A stretch of 64,000 bases of DNA from Branchiostoma floridae (GCF_000003815.2 NC_049981.1:14050217-14114216), one strand, 5' to 3'. Numbered from the stretch's first letter, positions 28,301-43,300 are shown. The notes: generated from the sequence alone by a model not told the origin. Numbers and translations are program-made.

Positions 28301-31300
28301 AAGCATACAGTACAAATGTAGAAACGAACTTGCATTTCCAGCTTTCACCGATAATGGTCATATCACTGCATTTGTCATAAGATCCATTCAATTTTCTGTC
28401 ATTTGCGAACATGCCTCTTTTCTTCTAAGACTTGTACATTCACTCACTTGTAACCTAACAATGTCTATTTTCGCTCTAACGTTTAACACACATATATTAT
28501 ACGAAGACATACAGACAGAAGACCTAATTGACTAACGTAATATAGACCTGTAAACTAATATCCAAATGTAGAATTTGTGTTTTAAGGAATCAGTGTGAAA
28601 CCAGCTTCGTAAAAGACAATTCCACTGCCAAATCATATTACATTCTTCTTATAGAAATATATTTCTATAGAAAACAAATAAAATACCAAGACAGAGATCA
28701 AACCGACCTGGTCAGCTTCTCACCCTGAACACCTGCCCTTTCCTGCACCAGCCACCCTTTCCTTCCATTTCCTTTCTTACCCTCCTTCCACCCCATGGAC
28801 CAGGAATCATTCTGCAATAAAAACCATTCCGTTTAAATTGCCATGCACCTTTCCAAAGTCTCTTTGGCACCAGCCGCCACCAGAGAGCCCGACAGGACGA
28901 GCGGAAATCCGAATTGGTAACAGTCCTACGCTTGTATTTACAAGCCTGGGACTTTTTCTTTTCCTTGGACACCACTAAAAAGAAATGTCGTTTACTTAAT
29001 ATCTATTTAAGATATTGAATGTATGTATTGAAGCAGTAACCTTAATGTTTCTAACTTTAGTTCTATTAGATAATAACTGTTGTCCTTTTTATTTTTTGTT
29101 TTGTTTTACTTCTATGTTTATGTTTTGTTTGGTTGTCTTTCGTTTTTAGTTATTAACTGTTACCTCTATTTCCCCTCCCCGTAACAATACATAATGGGTG
29201 ACTTTTTTTTTCAAATGTATGTTGCGTTATCTGAAGAATTTGCCTTTGTTAATTCCAACAATTAGGACCTCCAGGAATCGGACAGTTGGGACCACCCGGA
29301 CCAGCAGGACCTGGTGGACCTCCAGGTATAGCCACAGCACCGTATTTCGTGTCTCTTGTTTCGTTCGAGCAGTACTGCGCGCGCAATACACGGAATCGTG
29401 CAAACAGTAGCCCTGGATGGGCTACTGTTTGCACGAGAAATGTTCCTCAGTAAAAATGGTCGAATAGCACAATCCATACGCTCAGCAGATCCGTACGTCA
29501 AAAAAACACATCTGTACACGCATTTGAAATAGATTAATTTCTATGGATCCCTATGTTTCCCGCGTACAGAATCTAGATAAATAACATTCAACATTTGGCA
29601 AAATGACCTGTGCCTTGTGGCGAAATGACTCGTGCCATGTTGCGAAACATGCTTTGTGGCGAAATGCTGTGAACTGACATTGTGATGAAACGACCAAAAG
29701 ATAATACATACACCCACAAAGCTGTGATTGTAGTCTAGCTTACCAAACGTTTAAACCTGAGTTGTTTTTCCTTTGACTATTGTCTGCTGAGGAATTCCAA
29801 GGAGTAGTATGCTCTCTCGCTCTCCTCCACATAGATAGTTATCAAAGTTGCCTTGGACTGTCAGGATCATGCTGTAACGATACCAGGCACCGCGATTAAG
29901 GCAAAACATTAGTTACCTAACAGCCGTGCCATACTTCTTTAGGACCTCCTGGTGTTGGCGTAAAGGGTGAGGCTGGACCACCTGGCTTCCCTGGAGCTGC
30001 CGGACCTCCTGGACCCGGCGGTAAGGATTTTGGATGATTTTCACTCTGTACTAATGCGTTGAAAACATGAAAATACCAAACGGGTAAGTACTATCAGTGG
30101 TATAAATCCTTTTCACTAGTATTCGTTTCAGGCTTGTAATATTTGATACCTTTGAAAGATATATATCGTACCTACAGGGGACAGTATCTAAAATAGTAAA
30201 CGGTATACCTTGTAACCTACCCGACCACGGTTAACTCTTCAAACAAAGCCCTACTCGACATACCAACAGGCGACACACATGTGCCCTTATTTAAGGACAT
30301 CCGTCGTTATGTTATACATGTTGCCAGCTAGCTCATCACCGTATCTACTATTTGATGCATAACACGTTAATAAACAAGTAGGGTTTTCTTACAGTTCAGC
30401 TCGTCACACTTTTCTCTAACGTGCCTTTGTTCCACAGGACCACCCGGAGTTGGCACACAGGGTCCGCCAGGTGCCCTCGGCCCACCTGGTCCTGCTGGAC
30501 CACCAGGAGCACCAGGTAGATATCGGAATGGACCGTAAAGCATCGCACTATTTCTTGCCAATAGTTAAATCTTGGATTCTATCCTTCGAAAGTATGTTTG
30601 AAGTATGAATCGTCGTATAGCTAAGAAGACCAAAAATACATACGTTTGTAACTATGCATGTTAGTATCGTTACGATCTGACTTTTGCATGTCACACCGTA
30701 CTGTATCTAATATATGGCTACTAGTAATTGACAATGATTCGTTTCAGTGACTTATTATGAATAATATTGTGTTTCAAGGGTTGCAGATAAGGTAATCCTT
30801 TGGTGTAAATGTTGATACCTGGTTACTAATGAAGTTAACTGTGTCCGTGATAAATGACTAAGCAAACATAACTCTTTTAACATGATAACAGTGCTGTAGT
30901 ATTAAACTATTTCCTTCTGCGAGCGTATAAGGCTATCTAAAAAGCAGAGTTAATTAGCATTGTTGTAGTAGTCTTTTTACATGGTCCAACCATGTGTTCT
31001 TTTTATTTCCAACTCGAAATACTAATTGTTTGATTTATATTAGTTAACTTGTTATTCAAGCCTATTTAAGCATGACAAATGCAAAGATTCTTATTTCTTT
31101 GTGTTAACAAGTGTATCTGACCTTTTTTTGTACTAACAATCTTTATTAACTTTGTACTAGGCCAGACAGATGGTCCTGGGACAGTCGGCCCCCCTGGGCC
31201 CCCAGGACCTCTAGGTCCCCCTGGAACGCCAGGTAACACTAACGTGCACGTTCTTACGATGCTCCACCTCATTCCATTTTTGGTTAATGCCGCCATACCA

Positions 31301-34300
31301 TTCCACCAACAGCACCCGAAATCCCGGGACCAATCGGCCCTGACGGTCCCCCTGGTCCCTTGGGCCCACCTGGTCCTCCAGGTAAGTACACCTGCGACAT
31401 GGCTTTGAGCTTTGCACACACCAATGACGTTTTATGACTGACTAAGCAACGCACAAGCACACACACTTTTGCCGGGTAAAACTGTTCTTTAACAGTAACC
31501 GGTGGTTATACTGGCAATGCAGATACGGATTAAGTTTTAGTGCTACACAAACCGATGTCATTTTTGTTGCTTACCAAGCTACACACACATATACACATAC
31601 ACCGATGACGTTAAATTACTTGCTGAACAGCACACACATACACCTATGATGTTTTATTACTTGCTAAGCTACGTTAACGTCGTTTTATAGCTGACGTTGA
31701 TATAAGAACTTAACATGAAGCAGACTGAGTCACACACTAGATTCTTAAAACTGACACCAGGACAATACAAACTTAACCTTCTTCAACCAAATTATATCAT
31801 TGAAGACTGACTGAGCTTGTTTAACTGCTGTCAGTCCGAGTTCTGTTTGGTCTACACTGGCGACAGTCTCATAATGATAATAGAAGCGACATGACCCGAC
31901 AGCACTCTTTTAAAATACGTCAAGCTTCAAGAAGATAAACACCACGAGCATCGTATAGAAATCACGCAGGAACCTGCCATGGTTTCGTCTTCTAATTGCC
32001 ATTAGAAAACAAACGCACTTTCCATAAACTTCACAGTGCACATTTCCCACGTTCCATTGTTAGCCATCTACCACTGATGAAGGTTGTACACAAATGATAA
32101 ATCATTCCACATATAATTAGATGGAATGTGTAAATATTAGCTCCAATCATTTCAATTAAGATGATTACAAGACACATGTAGAATGGCGTTGGCTTCAATT
32201 ATAGAAAAAATCGAGTAAGAAGATAACGAAAGTATGTGATTTGTTGTTGGGATATTGGTGTGAAAATGTTGATTTTACCACTGCTGATGTATATGTAAAC
32301 AGGACTTCCCGGTGTTGGACTGAAGGGAGAACCAGGAGCTGGCGGACCTCAGGGACCACCAGGTCTGTACACCAGCTCTTAAAAAGCATTCCGAAATGTC
32401 CACGGTTCGGATGTTTGGGTTAAGATGAAAACAGAGAAATGCCTGACGATATTCCATTCTTCAGTGTACTTCTAGTGTGACAGAGGTAACGTGTTGCTGT
32501 GATATCCACAGTGTAACAAAGCTTAAGGTTTGTTTTATTCTCGTTCGCGATAACATGAAACATTTTACCATACGACTATAGGGTTACTACAAGACCATTG
32601 AATTACAATATTCAGAGCTCGTATATTTGGGGACTTATCTTTTTCTTGTGCTCACAGGTCCTCCTGGTGTTGGACTAAAGGGAGAGCCAGGTGTATTAGG
32701 ACCCCCTGGACCTGCAGGACCTACAGGTTAGTAGATTGTGTTGTTCATAATTCGAAGATAATAGTTCCATGATTTTAAACAGCTTTTGTACTGTTACGAA
32801 TACAATGCTCGTGGTCAAAGCGAACAAGTGCGTAGTCTTTTATATATCATGTGCCAATACAGTTTCAAAGAGTGTCACAAATACATCTAAGTTTGTTATG
32901 TAGATCTGTGAGTTTACTAATTGAATTATCAATTTTGTTCAGGTCCACCCGGACAGGGCATACCTGGTGACGCAGGACCTCCCGGTCTGCCCGGTCTCCC
33001 TGGCGCTAGGGGATTGCCCGGTAAGTGCTCGCCATGATGGCATTGTAGGCATATTTTGTAGGTATTTTTTCGTAGCATCAGGTCTTTTTACAATGATTGC
33101 ACAAATGTAGATTGCAATTCTTTGAAATGAATATTTTAATCGAAATTCATGTGCAAGTAATCTGTGTTTGATAATAGTACAGCACACTGTTTGCATTTAA
33201 TGCATGACTGTACAAAGCTACATGCACGTATACAACAAGCATACTTAGTCTGTAAGATCGACGTTTGGTACATTGTTATGAATAGAACAACCTGAAAGAT
33301 GTTGAGCTAATGGAATTGTTGATATTGAATAATTGAGTTTATGATAGAGGCAAACTAACAACCAGTGTACATGAATATGTTGATGTGATGTAGAGAACAC
33401 TACAACCAAGATGGCGAGATCAGATTGCATCTCTTTTTAAAGTTTCATGTATTGCAGAATATACTTTTGGAACAACGTAACATTCTTTTAACACTTTAAC
33501 AAACCAAACCATATTTTGGATACGGTAAGTAAAAAACTTTTCAGCCATTGGAACAGGAAACTTCCTCAAACTATCAAGCAAGTATCTGAAAGTTTCGCCA
33601 TCTTGGGAATGGGTTCTTCTACATCATATCAGAGGGCTTCATCATGGAGCTGTTGTGCCTCCCACACTATCGGCTATTGCATTTACTCTGTCCTTCAGCG
33701 ATTCCTTAAGAATATTCTTCAAACTTTAACGTAAAGATGAACAAATTAAGAAAATCATTTGTGTAAAAATATTGTGATTCTTCAGAATGAACTTTTTCTG
33801 AAGAAGTCATGGTATTTGAATGCAATTTCATGTGATTTTTTTGGAATATCCTCCAAAATGTGACGTTTGGAGATTATTCGAGAATCGGAGAGGCTGAAAC
33901 GAACAAAAAAGTAACAAGGAGGTTTTGTCCTTGCAGGACTCGCTGGAAGGACAGGTCCCCAGGGACGCCCGGGTGGATTCAATCTTCTCACAAGACATAG
34001 CCAGTTAGACGTGGTTCCGGACTGCCCTGAAAACATGACGAAATTGTGGGAGGGCTACAGTTTACTTCATGTCGAAGGAAACGAGAGAGCGCACGCTCAA
34101 GATTTAGGTATGGTAGTAATACGCATTCACTCTACTGCATAGGTTTGGACGGACTGCCCGGACCTGTCGGACAAGGAGGGTTCGATTTGCTGACCCGCCA
34201 CAGCCAAACGGACCAGATTCCCAACTGCCCCGAAAATATGACCAAGGTCTGGGATGGATACAGTCTGCTTCATGTGGAAGGCAATGAGCGAGCTCACGAT

Positions 34301-37300
34301 CAAGATTTAGGTATTCATTCTATCGGAGATTCATTCCTTTTGGCACGTAGCACTCCAGCACCACCATACATCAACACAGCAATTTAAAACACAAAAATAC
34401 CGAGATAAGTGAGAGTAATGTTGTCCAGCAGACCCCTCACATCTCCTCCTCATGAACATAGCTCACATTTTTGCAAGTCCTTTGTTAAGAATCTTTACAA
34501 ATTTTGCGAATATTCTACACCGACAACGCACACCATTTTCATCAAAGTAATGAATGGTGATCATACGCTTTGATGATCATATTTTTTTTCAATTCTGCGT
34601 AACGGCAGTAGGCTTTTTACCTATCACAGGAGATCAACTGTCCTGTTTTACCTAAGCAGAAAGCTGTTCACTGAGAGTGTCAACAGGCACAGCAGCGGTG
34701 CGAAACCTCCAGTAGGTCTTCCGGCAAAGGTGACGTTTTGCAAAGAATTAACCTGACGGACAGGCTGTACTAGCGTTTTGCGATGTGCGTGCAAAACATC
34801 TGCGCCGAAACTCGCAGAAAGCGGCATTACACCGCCGTCGCGTGGCCTAATCTTATCCCAGACCTTGCGACTCAAACCGCTCTGAAGACAACAACCTACA
34901 ACAGTTTTCACCTCATCAGGAATTCTCATACCACTTTTAGTCTTCTAATGTAATGCTGCACTTTATAAGCGTTTCCTCACAGCATAAACGCAAGGAAAAC
35001 TGTGCAATGGACCACATTCATACTTGTTATAACTCTTCTTAATGCACGCACACAACTCTTAAGGCAACGCTTTTGTAAGATAAATCCCTTTTCCTGATTT
35101 ATGGCACATCAATTTCTACAGCCATATCTTTATCGCTGACATCACTTTTTTTTACTGCATTTCTACTGACGAATGGAACCATTGCGTTGCATAAGGAGCT
35201 CCACCTCATCTATATTACTTAACCATCTGAATCGCGAATAACATCTTGTCATTACTGTTGTACTGGAAATGGCAAACTCGGAAGAAATGGCAAACTCGGA
35301 AGAAATGGCAAAACTTCAAATGGAAACAAACGAATGGCAGCGGGTCGGGCCCTCAGCTGACTTGACATGACTGACAATGACGGATTAGTGACATTTATGT
35401 TATGTAATGGCAGATTTGTGACATATATGTTATTCATGTAATGACAGATTTATGACATAAGTGACAAGTTGCCTTTTGTGTTTAACAGTTAAACTTTATC
35501 TCGGCATGATATTCCGTAAGTAGCAGTAGGAAGAAAAGAGCAATGTGCCCTTCCAAAATGTTCCTTGATTTAGACGTCTATGTCCCTATCAAGAACATAG
35601 TTTATTTTCGAAAACATCTGTCACAGCGAGTCACAACGACACTGAATTTGCGTTTGCAGATGAGTTTTTACTAGTGTTACGTTTGGTATATGTTTGAAAC
35701 ATTTGCAAAGCCTTTGCAGAATCAGAAAAAGGGACATTGCTTTTTTTCATTTCAATGTTTAATGTTCATGAGCATAAGATGTTAGTGAATTCCTTAAGTA
35801 ATTTTGTGGAGAGTTAAGTTGTGGAAAGTGCTTTTCATTGACATGGAACAGTCACGTTGTGTGGGACACAAGAATAGAAGAAGATTTGCTCCAGAGGACC
35901 TTGCATTGAGCATGTCGCTTCCCGGAATAGGAAAGCCGGATTCCTGTATGCCGAGATTCGCCATCCTGCCCTTCTTTAGCTGCGAGCCGGACGACATCTG
36001 CAAATATGGCTACAGGGACGACAAGACCTACTGGCTATCTACCTTTGAAGATGAGGAAGGACAGCCGCCACAGCCTATCTCAGGCACTGCTATCAGACCA
36101 TTCATTAGTAGATGTGCCGTGTGCCTCACAACCAGCCTGGTAATCGCTGTACATAGCCAAAGAGACGCGGTCATCCCAGACTGTCCCGTCGGTTGGAGAG
36201 GCATTTGGGTCGGATACAGCTTCCTTATGGTAAGTTCCCTTTTGCCGACCTTCGGGGGAAAGCCATGTTGCTCTCCTGTACAACATGTCCTGAATATGTA
36301 TCAACGCTTATATAACGCGGTGATTACAGGGATAGTCGTTATAGACCGGAAAAGTTGGACTATTAAGGTAGCATCACCATCATAAGTTGCCAGTACAAGT
36401 ACACGCCATGTAGGAAGACGAAAATACTTGAGCAAGAGCCCCGTTTGCGTGGGCTTGAGCAGCAACAACCACAACGAAGTCTATCCCAATCAAGATTATA
36501 AATGTATACATAAGATGACTAAATTACATGAGGCTTAGATTTAACTCTTGAGGATCTCCTTGTGTCTAGCACACCGCTGCCGGAGAGGGTGGTGGCCAGC
36601 CGTTGACGAGCCCCGGAAGTTGCCTGGACTTTTTCCGTGCCGCACCTTTCATCGAATGCGTGGGAGACATCTGTGACGTTTCAGCTAACGAACTGAGTTT
36701 CTGGTTGATCGGTATCCCCGGTGGGGACGACGATCAGTTCAATGAACCGGACAGGGCTGTGGGAGGTTTAGATCTTTTAAGACAACGAATTAGTCGCTGC
36801 AGAGTTTGTGTCTACAGTGGTGGCCTGTACGAATCCATATTAGCAGAACGCAATACAGGAGGAGGCAGGTTTTTCTAGAAAAAAATAGAATGGCTTCTTC
36901 GAGAACACGATCTTCGTCTTTCTTGACATTGATTCCCTTTTTGTTTTCAACCGGGTTGTACAAAGTACAATCTTTTTGCTGCCTTAAGACAAGAAACGAT
37001 CTGTAAAATGGGGGGACTCGACTGTATATTGTACTAGATGTAGTAATGTCTATCGTTCGGGCAGCCTATACATTAAAACTGCATGTGAAAGAAACAAATT
37101 TGAGAAAGTCTGTACTATCAACGTGAACTGTCTGGTGGAAGGGTAAAGAGGTATCAACATTATCATGGTGCTATCTATGTTGTAATTTTGTTCAAGTTAC
37201 TTAAGATAGGAAGATAAAGGTAATTCGTCAGTTATAGTTTAGATAAAGATTTTGGTAGTTTTTATTAACAAAAGCTAATCATAGTCGTAATTAATACAAT

Positions 37301-40300
37301 GCACTTAAAGGTTTATGAAATAAAGCCTTGCCGTGTATGCTGGAAAATATTTCATGTAAACATTGCACGATGTATTAAAGTGTATTGACACATGTTAAAA
37401 GTAGTTTAATGGATATGTATCAAATTTAGCGGTACAGTTCTCTGACTCGAAACGTTGTACTTACAAATGTTTGAAACTGTTCATATATTTTAACCACATG
37501 CGAATGTAACGCAGCTGCCATGTTGTACTCAATACCGAAATCAAAGCGTGCAAAAGTGCTTTCCTAGTTTCGTAATATGTCCTATTGATGCAGGCTGACA
37601 TGTATTGGTGTCTAAAAATGTGATGTTATCGCCAATACAATCGTTTAAATCATGGGAGTGGTGTGATATGCGATTATCTGCTAATATGATTTGTATGACG
37701 ATACAGAACGACTAACAGACAAGTGCATCGTATATTAACGGCGACATTGGTCGTTAGCCGGGGTCCCCAAACGTGTCGCTGCCTTCGACATTCAAATGGA
37801 ATGATTGCGTAATTCGTGCCGTCATTGTGTGTGCCATAAGCGTCCATAGCAGACAGTCTTTTCTAGGGACGGAAAGTAGAGTACCCCACTGTTTTCCCGC
37901 GCATTCTGTATATACATGTTGTAGATATTAGTTGCAAGTTTCTGAGGGGAGAAGGAGTGAGCATGTGCAATCTTCTTGTCAAATATAGAATGCCTCATTT
38001 CATCCCATTTCACTGCTTGCTTGTCAAACTTAGGCAATTCTACTTTGTTTTATTTTAATGCACGTTCCTGCATGACTAGTGTGTGTGAATCCGATGCTCG
38101 CAACCTGTGTATTATTAGCCAATGATGATACGCGGTGGTTACGATAATTTCATGCGGAATAGTTGCCGCGCAGTATTATGTACTGAATAGGTATCTTATT
38201 CTGTTTGGACTTTCCTCAAGCAGAGACATCTGAGATGCTCAAAATTCAACCATTACCTCAAAGCTACAACATCAAATCTCACTTTCCCTGATATTTGGAA
38301 GAAGATATGGAATCGTTCATATTACACATTGAAAAACCAACCTGGCCAGTTTGGTTGTTCCCATTATTTTCCTCTACTGGGCAATCTTCCCACCATGATG
38401 ATTAAAGATGTGATTGCCATTTCGGTGAAATAATTAATAGATGAAGTATTACTAGGTCTCTCATGCTGCCTTCCCATTAACTGTTCATTCCCTTCTTTCG
38501 TCTTGTTATACCCAGCTGCTCTTAAAAGATGCAGACAGAACGAAGTTTGCTTTGCAATAAAGGCGTCTGTCAAATATTGTTTTGAGAGAGAGACAGACAG
38601 ATCCAAGAGTCGCCTGTCTGTAACTCCATGTCCTGTAGCTAACCTTCGACTGAGGAATGTTCTCTCTGACCAGGCCTACCGGATTCCTGTATCCCAAGGT
38701 TCGGCATTCTGCCGTTCTTTAGCTGCGAGCCTGATGATGTTTGCAAGTACGGCTACAGAGACGACAAGACATACTGGCTCTCCACAATCGATAATGCCGG
38801 GCAGCAGCCGGCTGTGCCTATCTCGGGAACTGACATACGGCCGTTCATAAGTCGGTGCACAGTTTGCTTGACAAAAGACCTTGTTATGGCTGTGCACAGT
38901 CAACGGTCCGCCGTGATTCCAGACTGCCCTGTCGGGTGGCGTAGTCTGTGGGCTGGTTACAGCTTCGTAATGGTGAGTACTGGCTATGCTGTTGTGTTCC
39001 AGTCTCCCTTTTTTCATACCCAGGTGTCCAACATAGAACAGCACGTAAGATGTCTTACCTTATGAGGAATTGAATTGTTTCCAACAATTAGATGATTATA
39101 TATAGCGTTCATTACGTCTTCTAACCACGATGAGGTTCCTCTCTGTAGCACACGGCATCCGGAGAGGGTGGCGGCCAGCAGTTTTCCAGCCCCGGAAGCT
39201 GCATGGAGTACTTCCGGTCGGCGCCGTTCATCGAATGCGTCAGTGACATCTGTGACGTCTCAGCCAATCAGCTCAGCTTCTGGCTGATAGGAATTCCTGG
39301 GGGAGAAGATGACCAATTCACTCAGCCAAAACGTGTTGTTGGCAATATTAATGTCCTTCGTCAAAGAATTAGTAGATGCAGGGTCTGCGAGTATGCCAGC
39401 GATCTGTATGAAACTATAGTAGCTCTAGAAGCGCCACCTGGTGTCATCGCTACGGATGGTGCCTTCAATGTGTAGAACTAATGTCCCTTTTGTGAAAGGA
39501 GTCATTTGCAAACTGTTAAACTAGAACAAATACACTTAAGATATGATTAACTTTTAAGATATGATACTGCCAATGGCAGCAAATAGGTTTTCGTTAAAAA
39601 GAAAACTAAGGTGATATCATTAACGAAGTTGTTGAAACAAGAAGCCTAGCCTATGTGTTTTACTACTGAGTACTGTGAGACCGCCTTTGACCTAAAAAGT
39701 GTCATTCTACTAACTGTAGATAGCAAGTTAGCAATAACATAAATGCATCAGAAGAAAAGGAACATAAAATGATGCTTCTGTGCTGATTTAGGTTCGATAT
39801 CCATTGGTATTCAATTGGAAATGCTGATTCATGCAATATTTACTAGTTTAAGTTTGTAATTGATACTCTTGTATAACTAGACTCAAGAGTTGGTGCTATT
39901 TGTATTAAGGTCAAAATCCTGTAAAATGTGTAAATCTTCTTTATTAGTAAATAAATCCATTACATTCTATGTTATTTTTGACATGCCAGTAGAATGTCCA
40001 TGTTTCATCTAGTGGAATTGATTGCGGTCTTCACAACGCTTTGGCAAACAAATCACAGCACCAAAACATCAAAGCGATTCACCGTAATAGTACATATACA
40101 TGTATACACTTCCATGTATTGTTAAATGCACATTCAGACTCGTTGGTTATTAGGTCAGTGCGTTTTGGCACACGACATCCCTACAACTGCCACATACACG
40201 CCAACATTTCATGCGGAATGATGAAGTGGACGGTGGCCACGCACAGACAAGAATGGTTTGTTGTCACCAGCTGGCGCATGCGTTTTCAGCGGCTCCTCTC

Positions 40301-43300
40301 GTGCAATATATGCATCATTGCGCTATGGCTGGCCATCATTTCATCGCACAGCGTCATTTTTTTTATCAAGCTCCCACATGTCTCATTGTATTTTTTGTAA
40401 CACATCTTAAACTGCAATACTTATTACATTGCAAGCAAGCGTTTCAACATCCAGTGAGATATTGCAAAATAATGGTGTTTTAAATAACAGACATGTACAT
40501 TGAAGATACCTTAACCTTACTTACTTCGATTGTTACATTGAGCGAGTAGTCTCGTGCTTTATATTATATGCTTATTTTGTTTTACAGCATTGTGGACTCT
40601 AAACGGCGCTTTAAATGCGATAAGTTACTAACTATTGCTGTTAGCCATGTTTATCAAAACACCTAATAAATTCTGATGATATTTTGTACAAAGGACCAGA
40701 CGTTTAGACTGACCATAGAATAGTGACTTTCCATGCACGTTGTTATTTAGAGATTGTGAATGATGGGCGGTATGTGAATCACAAATCAGTGGTAACTGCA
40801 CCTGCATCAGCATGGCCGGTTTTTAGTTGAAGTCAGGTCACTTTGCGATGCACATAACAAAAACACAGCTTCACAACACTCTGATCACTACATAAATTCA
40901 CGCCTCCACAAGTGTGTTAGAGTGCATGTATTGCATTTCTTATGATAGTATTGAAACCAAATAGAGAATAATCCTGTATAAAACGTTTTTTATGCATGTG
41001 ATTTTTGTCTCAGCCTTTGCATGCTAATCTTCTCTTATGTAATCAAATCTGAAGAAAACTAATGCATGAAGTGATTTTCACGACAGCACGCATGTTTCTA
41101 AGCTTCAAAGTTTTGGTTCCAAAGATTCACTTGAGTCACTTTCGTAACTAGTAGCAGAATGTGGATTCAATAGACTACTGACAACATTACCCCCTGCTTT
41201 GCACGTGTTCCACCCCTATCCCAACAGGGCAACCGGATTCTTGCATAGCGAGGTTTGGCATCCTGCCATTCTTTAGCTGCGAGCCCGATGACGTTTGCAA
41301 GTACGGCTACAGGGACGACAAGACGTATTGGCTGTCCACGATAGAGAATCAGTCGCAGCAGCCTCTAGTGCCGGTCTCGGGTACAGACATCAGACCGTAC
41401 ATCAGTCGCTGCGCGGTTTGTTTGACGAAGGATCTGACGATGGCCGTGCATAGCCAGCGGGCTGCAGTCATTCCGGACTGTCCGATTGGATGGAGATCCC
41501 TTTGGGTCGGGTATAGTTTCCTTATGGTGAGTTTTTTTACCACCCACTTTCATAGGTACTATGTACGCATGCACAGCGAAATACATTGTGGGCAGTATTT
41601 CAAAGTCGAAGGCCTTTTAGATGTAAACAAAGCATGTCTGGACCACATTAAGCATAGTCTAGACGAGAACTGTTTACAAGTCAGGGGCTTTTACCTTTGA
41701 CATATTACCCACAGTACACCTGAGCCGAACCATTGCTGGCGAAGAGAATAGGAGCTTCTGAATTGGCATTTATTTTTATCTCTTATCAGTAATGATTTAT
41801 TGTAGCTGTTTGTGCAGACGAAAACATTGTAGAAGTCCCCATGCTTTTTCGTAAGTGTTGTTTTAGTCTAATGAAGCTAACCGTGTGGAGAACCTGCCTC
41901 TTCCAGCACACCGCTGCCGGTGAAGGAGGCGGCCAGCCCCTGACCAGCCTCGGAAGTTGCCTCCTCTACTTCCGGTCCGCACCCTTCATCGAGTGCGTCA
42001 GTGACATCTGTGACGTGTCGTCCAATCAGCTCAGCTTCTGGCTGATAGGAATTCCCGGAGGCGAGGACGACCAGTATAACCAGCCTAGACGAACAGTCGG
42101 TTCAGTGGATGTCCTTAGACAGAGAATAAGCCGCTGTAGGGCCTGCGAGTATGATGGTGGTCTGTATGAAGATATTATAGCTGAAACAGCGCCGGAGGGT
42201 GTAATCCCAACAAACGTATTCAATAAAAAATAGACAACAGTAAACATCAGTTGACCTTAGTGAGAGAGAGTTGCTACTAAAATTATCTACTAAAAAGCAG
42301 CGCCCCAATTTCTTCTTATCTGAAATGTCAAATGACTTCGACTGAAGTGTCAGAATATCTTCTCGTGTATGAGCGAATGAACAACCTGTGTTTGTAAAAC
42401 AGGTTATACTTTATGTACGCTCAACAGCTAACGCAGGGTCAAGACAAAGGCAAGCATGTAATAGATATTTATCTTTTGTTAAATGTTCAGTTTTAGGTTA
42501 GAATGATCTCAAACTTTTTTGTGTGTTGGGTTATACTGTATGCACATGACGCTCAACAACTAACATGTTGAAGACAAGAATAAACCATATAATAGATAGA
42601 TTTATAGCTTTTGTTAAAGTAGGCAGAATAGTAAGCAATGTTCAGTCTTATAGAATGATCTAATACTTGTGTTTTGTGCAACGTCGTATTATCTTTTTGG
42701 TGTATAGTTCTTTAACTTGTGATAGCGGGGAATTGATTCATAGTTATTTTGGGGGGTTGTTTTTAAAGCTGACAGGAAACAAACTTTAGCCATTTATATA
42801 TACTGGAAGGGAACGATGATAAATGTACTATATTTCTATCAAATATTGGTGCTAGCGTCAACACACAAAAACATATAGCTTTACTTTGTTGTAATAAATG
42901 TCCAAGCATGGTGCTATATAGTTCAAAGACAGAGAGTGCACTCCCACAAATGGAGGAACTGTTTTGATATTGTCATAAATGTGTGGCAGAGAAGACTGCA
43001 TGGCGAGGATGCCTCTCGAAATTGTAATAAAACTTCATCAGACTTGAGCTATCGTGCTTTCTTCAAGAAAGAGTGTTCAGCAGTTGCATCGTTTCAATGC
43101 CATGTCACCTTTTTCTTTTCATCTGGCTGTTTCTTGTCATGTTCATGCGTCTTGTCATACTGGCTGCGCCAATGTGTTTTGCATTATGACAGTACACTTT
43201 TCATGTCCCATCACCAAAAACCAAACACTAACTTCACATACCCGATCTTTGTTTCAGACTTCAATAAGATAGTTTTCCTTAAGAGCGTTGCACACGCTGC

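Larger units (their letters stand above)
34311..35930 (+). other. 1620-bp intron between first-NC1 exons and cassette A
   Basis: No further NC1 exon seen. Holds two short tandem repeats near 35267 and 35388. Confidence 0.55.
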
